This document shows, one piece after another, positions 44,868 through 56,431 of a stretch of 64,000 nucleotides of DNA; the stretch's first letter is position 1, and every line of letters starts with the position of its first letter. The notes below the pieces were generated by a model. It had not been told where the DNA came from, did not search any database, and was given only the letters and a program-made list of their open reading frames with translations. The stretch spans positions 3,658,001 through 3,722,000 of the forward strand of contig JAGVVL010000001.1 of assembly GCA_018287875.1 (NCBI GenBank), given 5' to 3'. The position numbers and the translations under genes are program-made. Source of the DNA: Nigrospora sphaerica. Its lineage: Eukaryota > Ascomycota > Sordariomycetes > Amphisphaeriales > Apiosporaceae.

Positions 44868-46036
44868 CGTGGTATCCCGGGCGCACCCCTGCAGCCCGCC
44901 GGTGCCCGTGAGGACACTTGCGGCCAGCTATGGTTTATTTTGGTTTGTTGAACGGGCAGGCGGGCCGGCACTTCATGCGTCTGTACATACGTCGTTACCG
45001 CGTCATGGTCGGGTCGGGCACCCCGCGTGTGTTCTCTCTTTCTCTCGCGGCTGGCGCTGCTTCGAAGGGCGACTAGTAAAAACCCAGACGCGGCGGGCCA
45101 CGCGAACGCGCTTTCCGCCATTCTCAGACATACAGGCCGGTAGGTAAGTACTTATGTACCTGAACTAGCGAGTACCTCTGCGTGGTGCCCGCCCTGCTTG
45201 AGCAGATGGGTTGGTGGTCACTGGGAGGAGAATAGGGCGGGATGGATCGGTTCATATCGCGAGTAGTTCTAGGATAATCAGCGCTGCGTGTCTGCTTTTC
45301 GGTAGGTCGCTCTCAAGTAGGTAGAGTATTTCGAGATATGCATGTACCTGTCTGGAATTTCCCAAGTGCAGAGAAGGGCAAGTACGGAGTAGTTGGCGCC
45401 CAACCTCGCCTCCTTGGCTAAGGTTTTTGGCCCGCGGAAAGTTGAGTCGCCACACCCTCACAGGCAGTCGGACGGCTTCGGCCGTTCGAACCCATCATCT
45501 CGGATGGATGAAAGCGCTTCTCGAATCAAACGCGCTCAAAGGTCCTTTGCGTAAAACCAATTCACCTGACCTTCTGCCCTATTTACCCAAGGCAACAAAC
45601 ATTCGGCGCCACCACCTCGAGCACCTATCAATTCTGCCGATTCGGCCTAACACGAAAACGGGATGGATGAGTGAGACGCCGTACGCGAGCGCTTCTTCAC
45701 TGCATTCCACCCTCGCTTGGAAACCCCCAAGTTCGGGCGGTCAACCTCATGTCACCGAGTTGGGGCAGAGCCGAAGCGGATTGCGGTAATAATACATCAT
45801 TACTCATCAAACCATCTCCACGGGCTCTCTTTTGGGGGGTGCCGCCGACCGGACGTACTCCGCATCTCCCACCCCAAGTCCCCTCGTACGCTTACTACGT
45901 ACTCTCAAGTCTCTTTTTTTCCTTTTTTTAAAAAAAGTAGAACCAGATCTATTTCCGCCAATTTCGAACCATGCGTGTTTATTGACGCCGCGTCCGCTTT
46001 CTTTCCTCTTTCCCCGCAGCCCGTGTCCTCGCTGCT
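44868..46036. promoter_or_regulatory. Divergent intergenic region between the WRAP73-type and MoaA genes
   Basis: 1.17 kb with both starts pointing outward. It contains GGTAGGTAAGTACTTATGTACC-like inverted words near 45140 and a T-run/A-run hairpin-like stretch near 45915-45940. An open frame entering the MoaA region (from 45832) is a different reading frame and is not accepted. Confidence 0.55.
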
Positions 46037-47371
46037 ATGCTCCGCCAAGTCATCTCCCCCGTTCGGGCCCGTCTTCCGGGGTGCCGACGCACCCCCGCAG
46101 GCCGGCGCCTGGCGCCCCAGGCCCGAGGGACGGCGACGGGGCTCACTGGCCACGCGGCGGCTGCCGCCGCACCGGTGGACGTCGACGAGCGTCTGCCCGC
46201 CGCGTCCTTGTCGCCGCCGCCGTCTTCGCGCCGGCGCGGGCTCCAGGACGCGCGGCCCTTCTCCGACTTCCTTACGGACAACTTCCGCCGCCAGCACGAC
46301 TACCTGCGCATCTCGCTGACGGAGCGGTGCAACCTGCGCTGCGTGTACTGCATGCCCGAGGAGGGCGTCCCGCTGTCGCCGGCACGGGAGCTCCTGACCA
46401 CGCCCGAGGTCGTCATGCTGTCCTCCGTCTTCGTCTCCCAGGGCGTCCGCAAGATCCGCCTCACGGGCGGCGAGCCGACCGTCCGCCGGGACATCCTGCC
46501 CCTGATGCAGCAGCTCGGCGCCCTCCGGGCCCAGGGCCTGCGCGAGCTCTGCCTGACGACCAACGGCCTGGCGCTGCACCGCAAGCTCGAGGACATGGTC
46601 GAGGCCGGCCTGACGGGCGTCAACCTGAGCCTCGACACCCTCGACCCCTTCCAGTTCCAGATCATGACGCGGCGCAAGGGCTTCGACGCCGTCATGCGGA
46701 GCATCGACCGGGTGCTCGAGCTGAACCGCCACGGCGCCGGCGTCCGGCTCAAGATCAACTGCGTCGTGATGCGGGGCGTCAACGACCGCGAGATCCTCCC
46801 CTTTGTCGAGATGACGCGGGACAAGGACGTCGAGGTCCGCTTCATCGAGTACATGCCCTTCGACGGCAACAAGTGGAACCGCCAGAAGATGTACGGCTAC
46901 GCCGAGATGCTGGACCTTATCCGCGAGACGTACCCGGGCCTCGCCAAGGTTCAGGACCACAAGAACGACACCAGCAAGACCTGGAAGGTCCCCGGCTTCG
47001 TGGGCAAGATCGGCTTCGTCACCAGCATGACGCACAACTTCTGCGGGACCTGCAACCGCCTGCGCATCACCAGCGACGGCAACCTCAAGGTTTGCTTGTT
47101 CGGGAACGCCGAGGTGTCGCTTCGGGACATTCTCAGGCAGTCCAACAACGGCGAGCCCATCGACGAGGCCGCCTACGAAGCCATGAAGCAGGTCGAGATG
47201 AATCGTCGGCAGGGCCTGGTCGAGTCCTCCGAGCCCCTCGGGCTTGCCCCGAACGAGGCCGAGCTCTTGGAGATTATCGGCATGGCAGTGAAGCGCAAGA
47301 AGGAGAAGCACGCGGGCATTGGCCAGTTGGAGCACATGAAAAACAGGCCGATGATCTTGATAGGTGGGTGA
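46037..47371 (+). CDS. MOCS1A: GTP 3',8-cyclase, MoaA/MOCS1A type (molybdenum cofactor biosynthesis)
   Basis: Radical-SAM enzyme converting GTP to 3',8-cyclo-dihydro-GTP, the first step of molybdopterin synthesis; the fungal equivalent is the A part of the Aspergillus cnxABC locus. One uninterrupted frame of 445 codons (444 aa). The N-terminus (MLRQVISPVRARLPGCRR) is Arg-rich and looks like a mitochondrial presequence. The radical-SAM cluster motif is CNLRCVYC at about residue 95, with LTGGEPTVRRD following. The C-terminal cluster Cys are in NFCGTCNRLRITSDGNLKVC, which also holds the conserved Arg pair region. The protein ends RPMILIGG, preserving the C-terminal double glycine needed in the family. 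Its stop is directly followed by the MoaC frame. A potential donor, GTGGGT, at 47364 overlaps the last Gly codon. Confidence 0.94.
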   Translation: MLRQVISPVRARLPGCRRTPAGRRLAPQARGTATGLTGHAAAAAAPVDVDERLPAASLSPPPSSRRRGLQDARPFSDFLTDNFRRQHDYLRISLTERCNLRCVYCMPEEGVPLSPARELLTTPEVVMLSSVFVSQGVRKIRLTGGEPTVRRDILPLMQQLGALRAQGLRELCLTTNGLALHRKLEDMVEAGLTGVNLSLDTLDPFQFQIMTRRKGFDAVMRSIDRVLELNRHGAGVRLKINCVVMRGVNDREILPFVEMTRDKDVEVRFIEYMPFDGNKWNRQKMYGYAEMLDLIRETYPGLAKVQDHKNDTSKTWKVPGFVGKIGFVTSMTHNFCGTCNRLRITSDGNLKVCLFGNAEVSLRDILRQSNNGEPIDEAAYEAMKQVEMNRRQGLVESSEPLGLAPNEAELLEIIGMAVKRKKEKHAGIGQLEHMKNRPMILIGG

Positions 47372-48259
47372 ATGCTACCCCGACCGGTTTTCGGGGCCGC
47401 GGCTCCTGTGGTTGTTATCCTACGGCCGGCCCCCCCCCCCCCCCGGAGACCCCCCGTCGCCTGGCCTCGCACACGGACGACTACGCGGCCTGGCAGGCCC
47501 AACGCTACGAATTCCGGAGGGCTAAGCCGCTCCCTGATAGATCCCGCTGGGCTCTCGGTCGCCCTGCACGCGCTGCCCTTCGTATCGGGAGCATGGCATC
47601 GAACTACGTCAAAAGAAAGGGTACCGCTGCATTTACTGTCGCGCGCCGCACGCCCCCACGCTCGCCTGTTCTCCTCGGGTCGTCCGTGCCGCGATAACAA
47701 GGGCAGGACCGCCCGGCTTACGCACGTGTCCGAGGCTGGCTCAGCGCATATGGTGTCCATCTCGGACAAGATACCCACCAAGAGGACGGCCAGGGCGGTC
47801 TGCAGTGTCCGCTTCACGAATGACGTGGCCATCGGCTTGATTCAGGAGAACCAGATGAAGAAGGGCGACGTGTTGGGCGTGGCCCGCATCGCCGGTATCA
47901 TGGCTGCCAAACGGACGGCGGACCTCATACCCTTGTGCCATCCGATCCCTATTTCCAAGGTCGCGGTGGATCTCACCATCCCGCGATCGGGCGGCGAGAA
48001 CCAAGACAGCCAAGCTGCTGCCGAGCGCGCGCACACGGTGGAGATAGAGGCCACGGTCTCGTGCGAGGGCAAGACGGGGGTGGAGATGGAAGCGTTGACG
48101 GCCGCCTCCACGGCGGCCCTGACCGTTTACGACATGTGCAAGGCCGTGGATAAAGGCATGGTGATCGAAGGGCTTCGAGTGGTTCTCAAGGAGGGAGGCA
48201 AGAGCGGGACCTGGTTCGATGGCAGCCCGCAGGGCCACGAGCCGCCAACGAGGGCGTGA
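47372..48259 (+). CDS. MOCS1B: Cyclic pyranopterin monophosphate synthase domain, MoaC/MOCS1B type
   Basis: It completes cyclic pyranopterin monophosphate formation after MoaA. The frame is the same as MoaA, opened by an ATG touching MoaA's TGA. The conserved domain runs from about 47719 (RLTHVSEAG) to 48230: [76 protein letters not shown] and [15 protein letters not shown] are all intact, including the [10 protein letters not shown] catalytic block. The first 115 codons are a Pro/Arg-rich linker containing a presequence-like [10 protein letters not shown]. How this frame is expressed is unclear: reinitiation at TGAATG, alternative splicing over the stop as in human MOCS1, or readthrough. The true start may be in a spliced fusion, so the left end is provisional. 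Confidence 0.85.
   Translation: MLPRPVFGAAAPVVVILRPAPPPPRRPPVAWPRTRTTTRPGRPNATNSGGLSRSLIDPAGLSVALHALPFVSGAWHRTTSKERVPLHLLSRAARPHARLFSSGRPCRDNKGRTARLTHVSEAGSAHMVSISDKIPTKRTARAVCSVRFTNDVAIGLIQENQMKKGDVLGVARIAGIMAAKRTADLIPLCHPIPISKVAVDLTIPRSGGENQDSQAAAERAHTVEIEATVSCEGKTGVEMEALTAASTAALTVYDMCKAVDKGMVIEGLRVVLKEGGKSGTWFDGSPQGHEPPTRA
47430..47444. repeat. C15 homopolymer in the MoaA-MoaC linker
   Basis: Fifteen consecutive C about 60 nt after the MoaA stop. A length miscall here would shift the frame of the linker, though the MoaA and MoaC domains themselves are unaffected. Confidence 0.85.
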
Positions 48260-50345
48260 CGACGGTGACGGTGTGTAGGTACGGACAGTAAGCTATACGC
48301 ATGCTGGGGAGGATGCTCACCCGCAAGCTTTGGGTGTTTCATGTACCGACCGGGAGCTGAGCTTGGCCGGGTGCTCTGTGCGTGCGGGTGAGAGATCAAT
48401 TGACTCGCGGATCTCCACGATCTACCACGTCGCCGGGAAAGAGTGACGCAAACGGGTGGTTCCCTCGCGAACGCTCTGGGCAATGCTTCCGCCGGTCCTG
48501 TTGCCCACGACCAGCTCTCCTCCTGGGGGCGCATCGAAGGTTTACGGATTGGCGGCTTGCCGTCGCCGCGCGCATCGTATACTGCGTACTAATCAACGTC
48601 ATAGCGAGGGCGTAGGGCGCATCCAGCTAGGGGCGCGCTCTCCACGCTCCCTGATGTGGTGGCGATCGAGATGGCCAGCTGGTGGAAGAGCTGCCATCGG
48701 AGCCGATTGGACTGGAGCCCATTCCAGGCGCAACGACAGGACGTAGTCTGGCCTCTAGCGGTGGGCGGGCGGAGGGGCCGGTGGTTTACTATCTACAGAA
48801 AGTCGTCGTGTCTGCGCCCTCCCCAACCTGGCCGTCGGCAGATCCTAGTCGGCGACTCGAGCGACTGGCGAGGCATGTAGAAAAGCAACGCGCGCACAGC
48901 AAGTGTCGGACGAGAATATCCGAGCCTCTCGGTCGCCGAGGAGGGTGGTCGGCTGGCTAGAGGGCGGAATTGCGCGCTTCTCTCTGTCCGAGCGAGCTGT
49001 CCTAAGCATTCATGGTCTGCACGTCCAAAGTGCAAGCGCGCCATGCCGCCCTGCCAGGTGACGATCGCTCGGGGATTTCTCGTCCTCGACGGTGGCTCGT
49101 TCGTACAGCGTAATGTTGGAGGGACTGGGGGGGAGGAGACTATCTGGCCGTCTGTTCCGTGCTGCCCTGCGACTATTTCTCACGATGGGCACCCGAATCC
49201 TGGCAGGCGGGCAGGCGGGCAGGTGGGCAAAAGAGAGGAGACAGCGGCGAGCCGGGGGGCGCGCTCTTGGCAACGGCAGGACATGGAACTGGATGGATTA
49301 AACCGAGCTGGGATTCGCTGTCGGTTCTGCATCGGCCGCCTAGGATATGCATACCATTTCGGGAAGCGGGCGGGCGGGTCTCTTGTCTCCAATCACAGCC
49401 TGCTGATAAGTTGCGCGGTGCTGATTGGTGCAGCTCGAAAAAGACCCTGAAAGTAGTTTAGCCCTCAGCCAGGATGATCCCTCTGCTGTGCATGGGGCGC
49501 CTTGGCGCTACAGGGGGGCGGCACTGTGAATGCTTTGGGACGTTTGAGTTGGAGGGGCCAGAAGAGGGTCGGGGGCGTCTTCTTCGGTGCTTCTCGTCTC
49601 GTGGGCGCCCGCGCCTTTCGCGGGGTTCTGGCCACCGTGCCACCATCGTCGTCAACGTCGTCGTAGTCCTCCTCGGCCGCTATCGCCATCGCCGTCGCCC
49701 TCGCCGTGGCCGTAGCTGTAGCCGTAGCCGCCTCCCACCATTCCGCACCTCCCTACCAGCTAAGTGAGAAGGTCCGCCCGCTAGGGCGCCCGCGCCCCTT
49801 GCAGCCCTGGGGCTGACCGTCTCTGTTCGCCCCCTCCCTCTTCGGCGCCGTCTGGGGAGAAAGGGGCCCGAGTCGGCGCCTCGTGCCGTGTTGCCATCCA
49901 TGGCCATCCATAGCCAGCCATGGTTCCCGTGGTCCCGGGGCTGCGTTGCCAGCACTGGGCTGCTCGTGGGCGTTCGTGTTCGTGGTTTTTCTGACAGGTA
50001 TCATCCATCCGTCCCGCTAGGCACTTCCCAGGGACGGGATGCCCTCAACGTCACTGTTGCCAGCCCACACGTGCGAAAAGGGCCCCACTCGCACTGGCGC
50101 GTTGAATGTCGGTGTCTCCTCTGGTGCCCATCGCCCAAGTGCCCCGGACCTTGCAAAGACAAGACATCTGTGCGCCCCGCCCGCCCAGCGCGGTTGAACT
50201 GTTGGACCCTGGACTTTTCAGGCTTGCCATGTCCTCCTACTGGATGGGGACGGGGGCTGGGGAGACAAGGACGGAGAGAGGGAGAGGAAAAGAGGGAGAG
50301 CACGGTCCACTCTGGCAAACTGGAGCGGCAGCTCCTCTCCCCTGC

Positions 50346-50378
50346 TTGCTGCGGCTGCTGCTGCTGCTGCTGCTGCTT
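50346..50378. repeat. CTG trinucleotide repeat
   Basis: About eight CTG units with one CGG interruption at the left. No gene structure is seen around it. Confidence 0.9.
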
Positions 50379-53300
50379 TTCCAGTCAAGTCCCCATGCGT
50401 AGAGGCGCCGGCGAGCCGAGCATTACGTACATGCGCAAGACGCTCGGCGCCGCCAATCAGTGCGAGCCCGTCCGAGATGGAAGCTGCACAACGGCCTGGG
50501 CAGCGCGCGCGCCGTGGCCGAGGCCACTCCTGCCGCCATTTTCGAGTCGGTCAACGCGCCTCGAGTCCGATCTGGGCAGCTGGTCAAAAGGTGGCAGGAC
50601 ACAAATCTCCGCGTGAGCCGGACGCCGGCGGGTTGTCGCGGGCGCGGCGTTGCGGCGTTGTGAGGGTGAGGTCTAGATCCTCGCTTGCGCTCGCTGGCCT
50701 TCCCAAACAGAGGCGTTTCCGAGGCGTCGGCGCCGTGGTGGTGGAGTCGTAGAGCCGTGGCTATGAAACTGTTACAAAGAGAATCCATCGTCCTGGTCCA
50801 CCCGAGTGGATGGGCTCGTCCATCCAGGCAGGAGCCAAGCTCGTCACGAAGCGAAGCACCAATAGCGGCATTTTCGCTTGCTCTTGAAGCCGGCGCTTAG
50901 GCGGCCTGTGTCTTACATGCAATGATTGACAGTCAGGATGCAGTCCTTGGAGTTCTGCCGTTGCCAGGGAGCAAGGGAGGCAATTCGGGAGCCCTGCAAG
51001 TGGGAGCGCCGAGCGGGAGCTTAGGAGATGGAGCGTCCAGAATGGCGCCGGTTGTATCGCGGCATTGCTCCCTTGCCACGGAGGCACGCAGCCGAGGGCA
51101 GCCATATTTGCCTCGCTCGGCGCGCGGCATTGGGGGAGAGAGCCCCATCAACCCCATATACTACTCGTGTGTACATACGTATAGCAAAGCACCGTTGCGG
51201 CCTGTCGGCTGTCGGCGGGCCAAGCCATGTCGGCAGGGTCAGAGTAGAGCCGCAAGCAGTTTCACGTCGGCCACACTGGTTGGCTGTCGTCGCCCCGAGG
51301 AGAAAGTGCGGAATCACGATAGGAGAAACCGGCTCTGGCCAGGCTGGGGGGCGCCTCAGAAGGCGAACGTTGCAACGTACGACTGACGATCAGCGGTAAG
51401 AGCTGCCTCGAACTTCCACAAGCAGCAAAGAGTATTGGCGAGTAAGGCAAGCATGGCCAAGAGAGAGGGAGATCGCCAGGACGGCTCGTGCGCTGACGTA
51501 CTACCTCTAAAAGGGCTGAAGGGGCGAGCGGGCTGCTAGGGCGACGAGTCGGGCGTTTGGGTTGGCTGGCCGTCTTTCCATCACCCACGCAGCTCGTACA
51601 TACGCATACAGCTGAGGCAGATAAGAGAAGCGCGCCGTGCATAACGTATGTACATGGTCTAGTGGCAGCAGGGAGGGGGCAAACAGGGGCCAGGGGGAGA
51701 ATGCGGCTGGGGCGCAAGAGGAGAGAAGAGAGCTCCGAGGAGGAGGAGGAGCCGCCCGAGCCAGAGGACAGGTGGACAAGACCCTGGCCTGGTCGTGCAG
51801 GCCAGTTGGAGGCCGGAGGGATGGATGGAAGGAAAGCCAGCAAGTCAGGCTCGTCAGGATTTCCCTTCCAGCCAGGCTGTCGGGCCACCCATCTTATCGC
51901 CTGTGGTATGGCCGAGCGACCGAGTGCCGAAAGGGGCAAGTGGGCATTCGACACACATCCGCACATCCCCATTCCCCATGCCCAATCTCGTCCCGTCTCG
52001 TTTGCCTCGCCTGGGCCTTCTGCGTTGGGTGTCGGGCCAGGCGCACGTTTGGGAAGCTGGCGGTCCTTGACGGGCCGGGCTTACGGGCGCGATTGGCACA
52101 TGCATGGATGCGTCCAAACCCCCAACGCACCTGACTCGGGTTCGTTCAGACTACGCGCGACGGGGACTTGGATAGTGCCAGCCGCGGACGTGTGGGATAA
52201 GACAGAGTGGTGTAGTACTTTCCATACACCGCGTTTGTGGTGGCATGCGGGCATGGTGTGGACGTGATGGGGGAAGGGGAGAAAAGCAAAAGAAAAGGAA
52301 AAAAGAGGCTTCGGGACCAGTCTCGATCCCTGTCGCCCCGAGTAATGTCTTTTCGATTCGCCGTTATAGTCGATCCAGAACTCTCGAGGCGTTTTTTTCC
52401 CATGCTTTCCGTGGATGGTACACGGTAGACATTGGAGGGCGGTATCCATATCCTATACCACCTGCAGTAGCATATGTGCCGAGATAATACTTTCCAGCGC
52501 CCATACGGGCCTATGTCCCCCCCTGTAGATGAAGTATTGGCAGCCGCGGTGTTGGTGATGGTTTTCGCCGAGCCGGCAAAGCCTCGGTACCCGAGCAGCC
52601 CACGACGGCCCCTTCGGGGGGGCAAGTCCCATAGTTCCAACTGCTGCAGGGCTGCCCGCCCGCCTCCCCTCCACCTCCCACGGAGATGTGTTGCCGCACT
52701 GGGACCCCGTGCTGCACCGCCCGCCGACGTCTCTCCATAGGGGCAGGGAGCGCATCGTCCTGGAGTCGAGAGAGGCGGGTGAAGAGGAGCCTGGCAATCT
52801 GTCTCGTGCAAGAAAGCCGGAACTAGAAAGTGACGAGGCATGCGCTGCGGGACGAACGAAGACCCATTTCATTAACTACTCGAAAATGTATGGGCCTCTC
52901 CGTTCCTCCACCACGCAACCCACTCGACCCCCCCCGTGGACTGGGAGGGATACCTGCAAGACCTGCCTCACCTGCTCACCTGCCTAACCGTACAGGAGCC
53001 CCTGCTTCTCTCGGGTGGACACGACAGCTACGGAGTAGATCTGGGCCCGGTTTTTCCTATGTGGGTACTATCCATGGCGGATGCTGGAAACTCCATTCGG
53101 TACGACGAGCACGTCCCCAGGCTGCCCAGTACATCATCATCTCGGCCCAGTATACGGCGCCAGAGGCCCCGGTCGCCAGTAAATTAGTGGTACAGAGTAG
53201 CGGCACAACTGCGCGACCAGCCAGCCCGCGCTGTTGCGGCTTCGACCCATCGCTAACCTGACTTGCATCCATCGCGAGGCTCTGGGGGCCCATCAAACCC

Positions 53301-53773
53301 CATGGATACATAGCAACCCGTCGTCCCGCCTCTCGATATCTCTATCTGTCTCTTCGACCACCTATGATCCTGTGTCACCCCTGTCCCCTCCTCACCCCTA
53401 CACGCCGACATCATAACCCCTACATATCCTCTGACAGACAGATCACCAGCTGTGTGTGATACCGCCAGACAGCAGCACCTACAAGCCAGCTCTCGCGCTG
53501 CCTACGACTATTCCCCAGCTAAGAAACTGCCGTCTGCAACATTCATCCACATATAAGCGGCTGCACACCATCGGCAACTTTCCCAGTCCCAACAACGCCT
53601 GCACTATTCCGACACTACCCTCAGCCCACCACAACTTTCTATCGGCCGGGCCTGCGTCAAGACGATTGATCAGCCCCTTGGACCTGTCAGGTCTTAGTTG
53701 AGCTCCCTCCCCGGCAACAATCATCATTACCCTGCCGTGACGACGTACCTCAAGCCTGCATCCCTCCCTCTAG

Positions 53774-53790
53774 CCCCCCCCCCCCCCCCG
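53774..53790. repeat. C17 homopolymer upstream of the FYVE gene
   Basis: Seventeen consecutive C about 220 nt before the FYVE start codon, possibly inside its 5' UTR or promoter. Confidence 0.85.
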
Positions 53791-54007
53791 GTCGTATCTA
53801 CACCCCGGCCGCCACACACACGCACATACGCTCACACACCTTGACCCCCCCGCCAACCAACCACGGCCGTTCGTCCGTCCACCGCCCTTCTCAGCTACTA
53901 AAGCAGACGAAGCGCGCCTCCCGTCATCATCCGGCCTTTCCAAACCATCTATCTATCCGCTCCCCATCTCGGAACAACCACCCGACACTTTGTTGCTCGA
54001 TAAGAAG

Positions 54008-54921
54008 ATGGCTACCGCTTTCATCATGCCCCGGCTGCCCGATCACCAGCAGACCTTTGGTCACTTCCATGCGCCGCCGCAACTTTCGTCGCAGGCGCAG
54101 GCGCAAACCCAAACCCCCATGTACACGCAACCACAGATTTCCCCCCTCAGCACCGGCTCCAACAGCACCTCACCCACCTCGCCCAAGTCGTGCTACGGTC
54201 GTCAGAAGCGCCCGCTCTACATGCCCGCCGTCCTGCGCCCCTCGCAGCCGCCGGCGCGCGCTGTCGCCGCCAAAAAGCAGGACGAAGAGAGCGACAGCCT
54301 CAAGGCCGCCGCCGACGCCAACAACAGCAACAACAACAACGGCCTCATCGGTGCTTTCGGCCGCCTGAGCCGCCGACCGACCAACGACAGCAGCAAGTCC
54401 TCCGACAGTGACTGGAGCCTGTTCCCCAAGCCCACGGCGCAACCCACGCGCCGCCACTGGAAGGTATGTCTCAGTTGCAGCCCTGCGCGTGCAACGTGCC
54501 GATAGCTAACCGTCGCTCGCGACCACAGTCTGACACGGACTCTCCCGTCTGCGACGAGCCCTCGTGCATGCGCCACTTCAACTACTGGACGCGCCGCCAC
54601 CACTGCCGTCGCTGTGGCAACATCTTCTGCGACTCGCACTCGGCCTTCGAGATCCCTCTGGACCAGGACGCCAACTTCAACCCCAAAGGCACCACCAGCC
54701 GCGCCTGCTTCCGTTGTTTCAACGAGGTCCGCTCGTGGCGCAGCCGCGCCAACAGCTCCTCGTCCAGCGACACTTCGTCCATCGGCAGCGGCGACTACGA
54801 GACGTCGGGCTCCAGCCCCATCACGGCGACGCCGGTGCCCGGCATGGCTACGCCGCGGATGCCCCACCGCGCCGAAGTCGTGGCCAGCGTGCCAAGGGAC
54901 TGGAACTGGAGCACCTTCTGA
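54008..54921 (+). CDS. FYVE zinc-finger protein (phosphatidylinositol-3-phosphate binding)
   Basis: Probable endosomal/vacuolar membrane protein recruited by PtdIns3P. Exons 54008-54463 and 54529-54921, with a 65-nt GT-AG intron (phase 0) and a total of 849 nt (282 aa). The first 150 residues are Gln/Ser/Thr/Pro-rich with an Asn run (NNSNNNNG). The FYVE domain begins at the exon junction: WKSD supplies the WxxD motif, then CDEPSCMRHFNYWTRRHHCRRCG contains the first Cys pairs and the basic R(R/K)HHCRxCG lipid-binding motif. Next comes IFCDSHS, and SRACFRCFNEV is the last Cys pair. The C-terminus is Ser-rich and ends WNWSTF. ATG 54008 follows an AAGAAG context. No RING domain follows the FYVE finger, so it is not a Pib1-type ligase. 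The specific orthologue is not known to me. Confidence 0.9.
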
Positions 54922-56431
54922 GCACAACCGTGGACGACTGAACGAAACGAGACTCTTACTACCGAGCGACAGCCGCTCCGCCTCCCCAGATGGAGGAAAG
55001 CCGAGGCATATCGCCGCGACCCCAAGCCACCAGGCCGGGTTGCCACACCACCCGGCGTCGACCGCATGGTCACGCCCCCACGAAGCGACAGCCCGTCGAC
55101 AGAACGCGCATGATTTGGTTTACCCATAGACGGCCACGCACACACTTTTAGAATGAGCGTACAGCTTCAGATTTCTGCCTCTGTCAAGACGATACCCCCC
55201 AGCATGTTTTTTTTTCCTCTCTTCCCTCCCACGGGAGTGGAGGGGACTCGCAACCCACTCGCTCTTCTGCGCACGCGGACATACGGGCGGCGATGGAAGG
55301 CAAGGGAGACTACTACCCTTAGAAGAAGGACTATGGAAACCGACCACGTCGGTCGGCGGCGCCGCACGAGACGACTTTACGACTTTGCTGATTTATTTGT
55401 TATTTGGGAACGGCATTTTGGGTTACTAGAACTGGGAACAAGCATCGGGATGGATACCCCCTCAATGGCCGTTATGGGATATATGGACTCTCGGGGTGCC
55501 TATTGGGACAAGGCAAAAACCCCCTTATGGCGTTACCTGGGCCCCGTGGTTTTTGGTTTTTGGAGGGACAGTCCTCGGATGAGCTGCCGAGGGGATCGAT
55601 TATAGGGTATACCGGTGTCGGCCAAAGGGCCTAGGGAACAATGAAAAAAACAACACCTGCACCGCATCTCACCTGGTTTTCCGTTTATGTGATTCCTTCC
55701 GTCGACCTCGCCTGCCCACGGTAAAAACGTGGCCTCGTCATCCCCCCGTTTGGTAGTGACACTTTGTTGGGTCGCCGCCCAACACCCCTTCGCCACCCGT
55801 TTCCCGCCGGACACAGCGCCCCCGGTCGAACCATAATGTTATAGAGGGCGGCCCCGGCGGTCCTGCTCTTCTCGCCGGGCCACCCGGACCCGAACTCCTT
55901 CTCACACGTTCGCGGCGTAACCCCTTTCTCGCCCCGGTCCAGCACTACACAACGGCTTTGTACCCGTCGTTGCCAGATGCCTGTCAAGCCCCCCGGAGCA
56001 AAAGGCATCCAAGGTCCCTCCCAGTTCGCCCAAACCAAGAAATCACAGCATGCGGCAGAGGCGGCATCAGTTAGAACATTGCTTCGTAAGTAATATTTAT
56101 CAGCATCCAAGACACCAGACGCCTTCCTCCCTCGTTATATGTACATGCCCGGCGGTATTCCGTCCGGGTCCTCCTTCTTGGAGCTAGAAACGGTGAAGCT
56201 TCGCTCCCCCGGGCTCGTCACTTGCGGTACCCTTTTCTAGTTCTTTCATCTTGGGGGGTTCTACGCAAATATGCTTCTTTTCTTTTTGGTAGCTGCCGAT
56301 GTGGTGAAAAAGGAGACCAGAGTCGATACATTGATGCCAGCCCCTATCCAGGGAGGCAGACCAATGACCCACAGCAAGGCTGCACGCAGATATTCTAGAG
56401 CACATCTTCATACCCGATAACATGTCGCTTT
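54922..56431. other. Convergent 3' spacer between the FYVE and elongase genes
   Basis: 1.5 kb between two stop codons facing each other. It contains the FYVE 3' UTR and the elongase 3' UTR. Open frames (for example 55153-55605) have no recognisable domains. Nothing else is seen. Confidence 0.6.

Larger units (their letters stand above)
48260..54007. other. 5.7 kb intergenic, no supported gene
   Basis: The 3' flank of the MoaC domain and a long 5' region of the FYVE gene. It includes GGGCAGGC tandem units (49206-49228), a periodic GGC/GAC segment (49652-49741), a CTG tract (50346-50378), a C17 run (53774-53790) and CA/CT-rich DNA just before the FYVE start. Open frames are Pro/Arg/Gly-rich and lack recognisable domains. 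The last 600 nt are CT/CA-rich, like fungal 5' UTRs. Confidence 0.55.

Noticed and set aside
45905..47335. 476-codon open frame on the minus strand opposite MoaA
   Set aside because: It is antisense to a highly conserved GC-rich coding frame; its Val/Leu/Asp/His-rich translation is the usual mirror of such codon use and has no domain.
45832..47697. 621-codon plus-strand frame overlapping MoaA
   Set aside because: It runs in the wrong frame through the MoaA coding region; only its end (47450-47697) lies outside, and could at most be part of an alternatively spliced linker.
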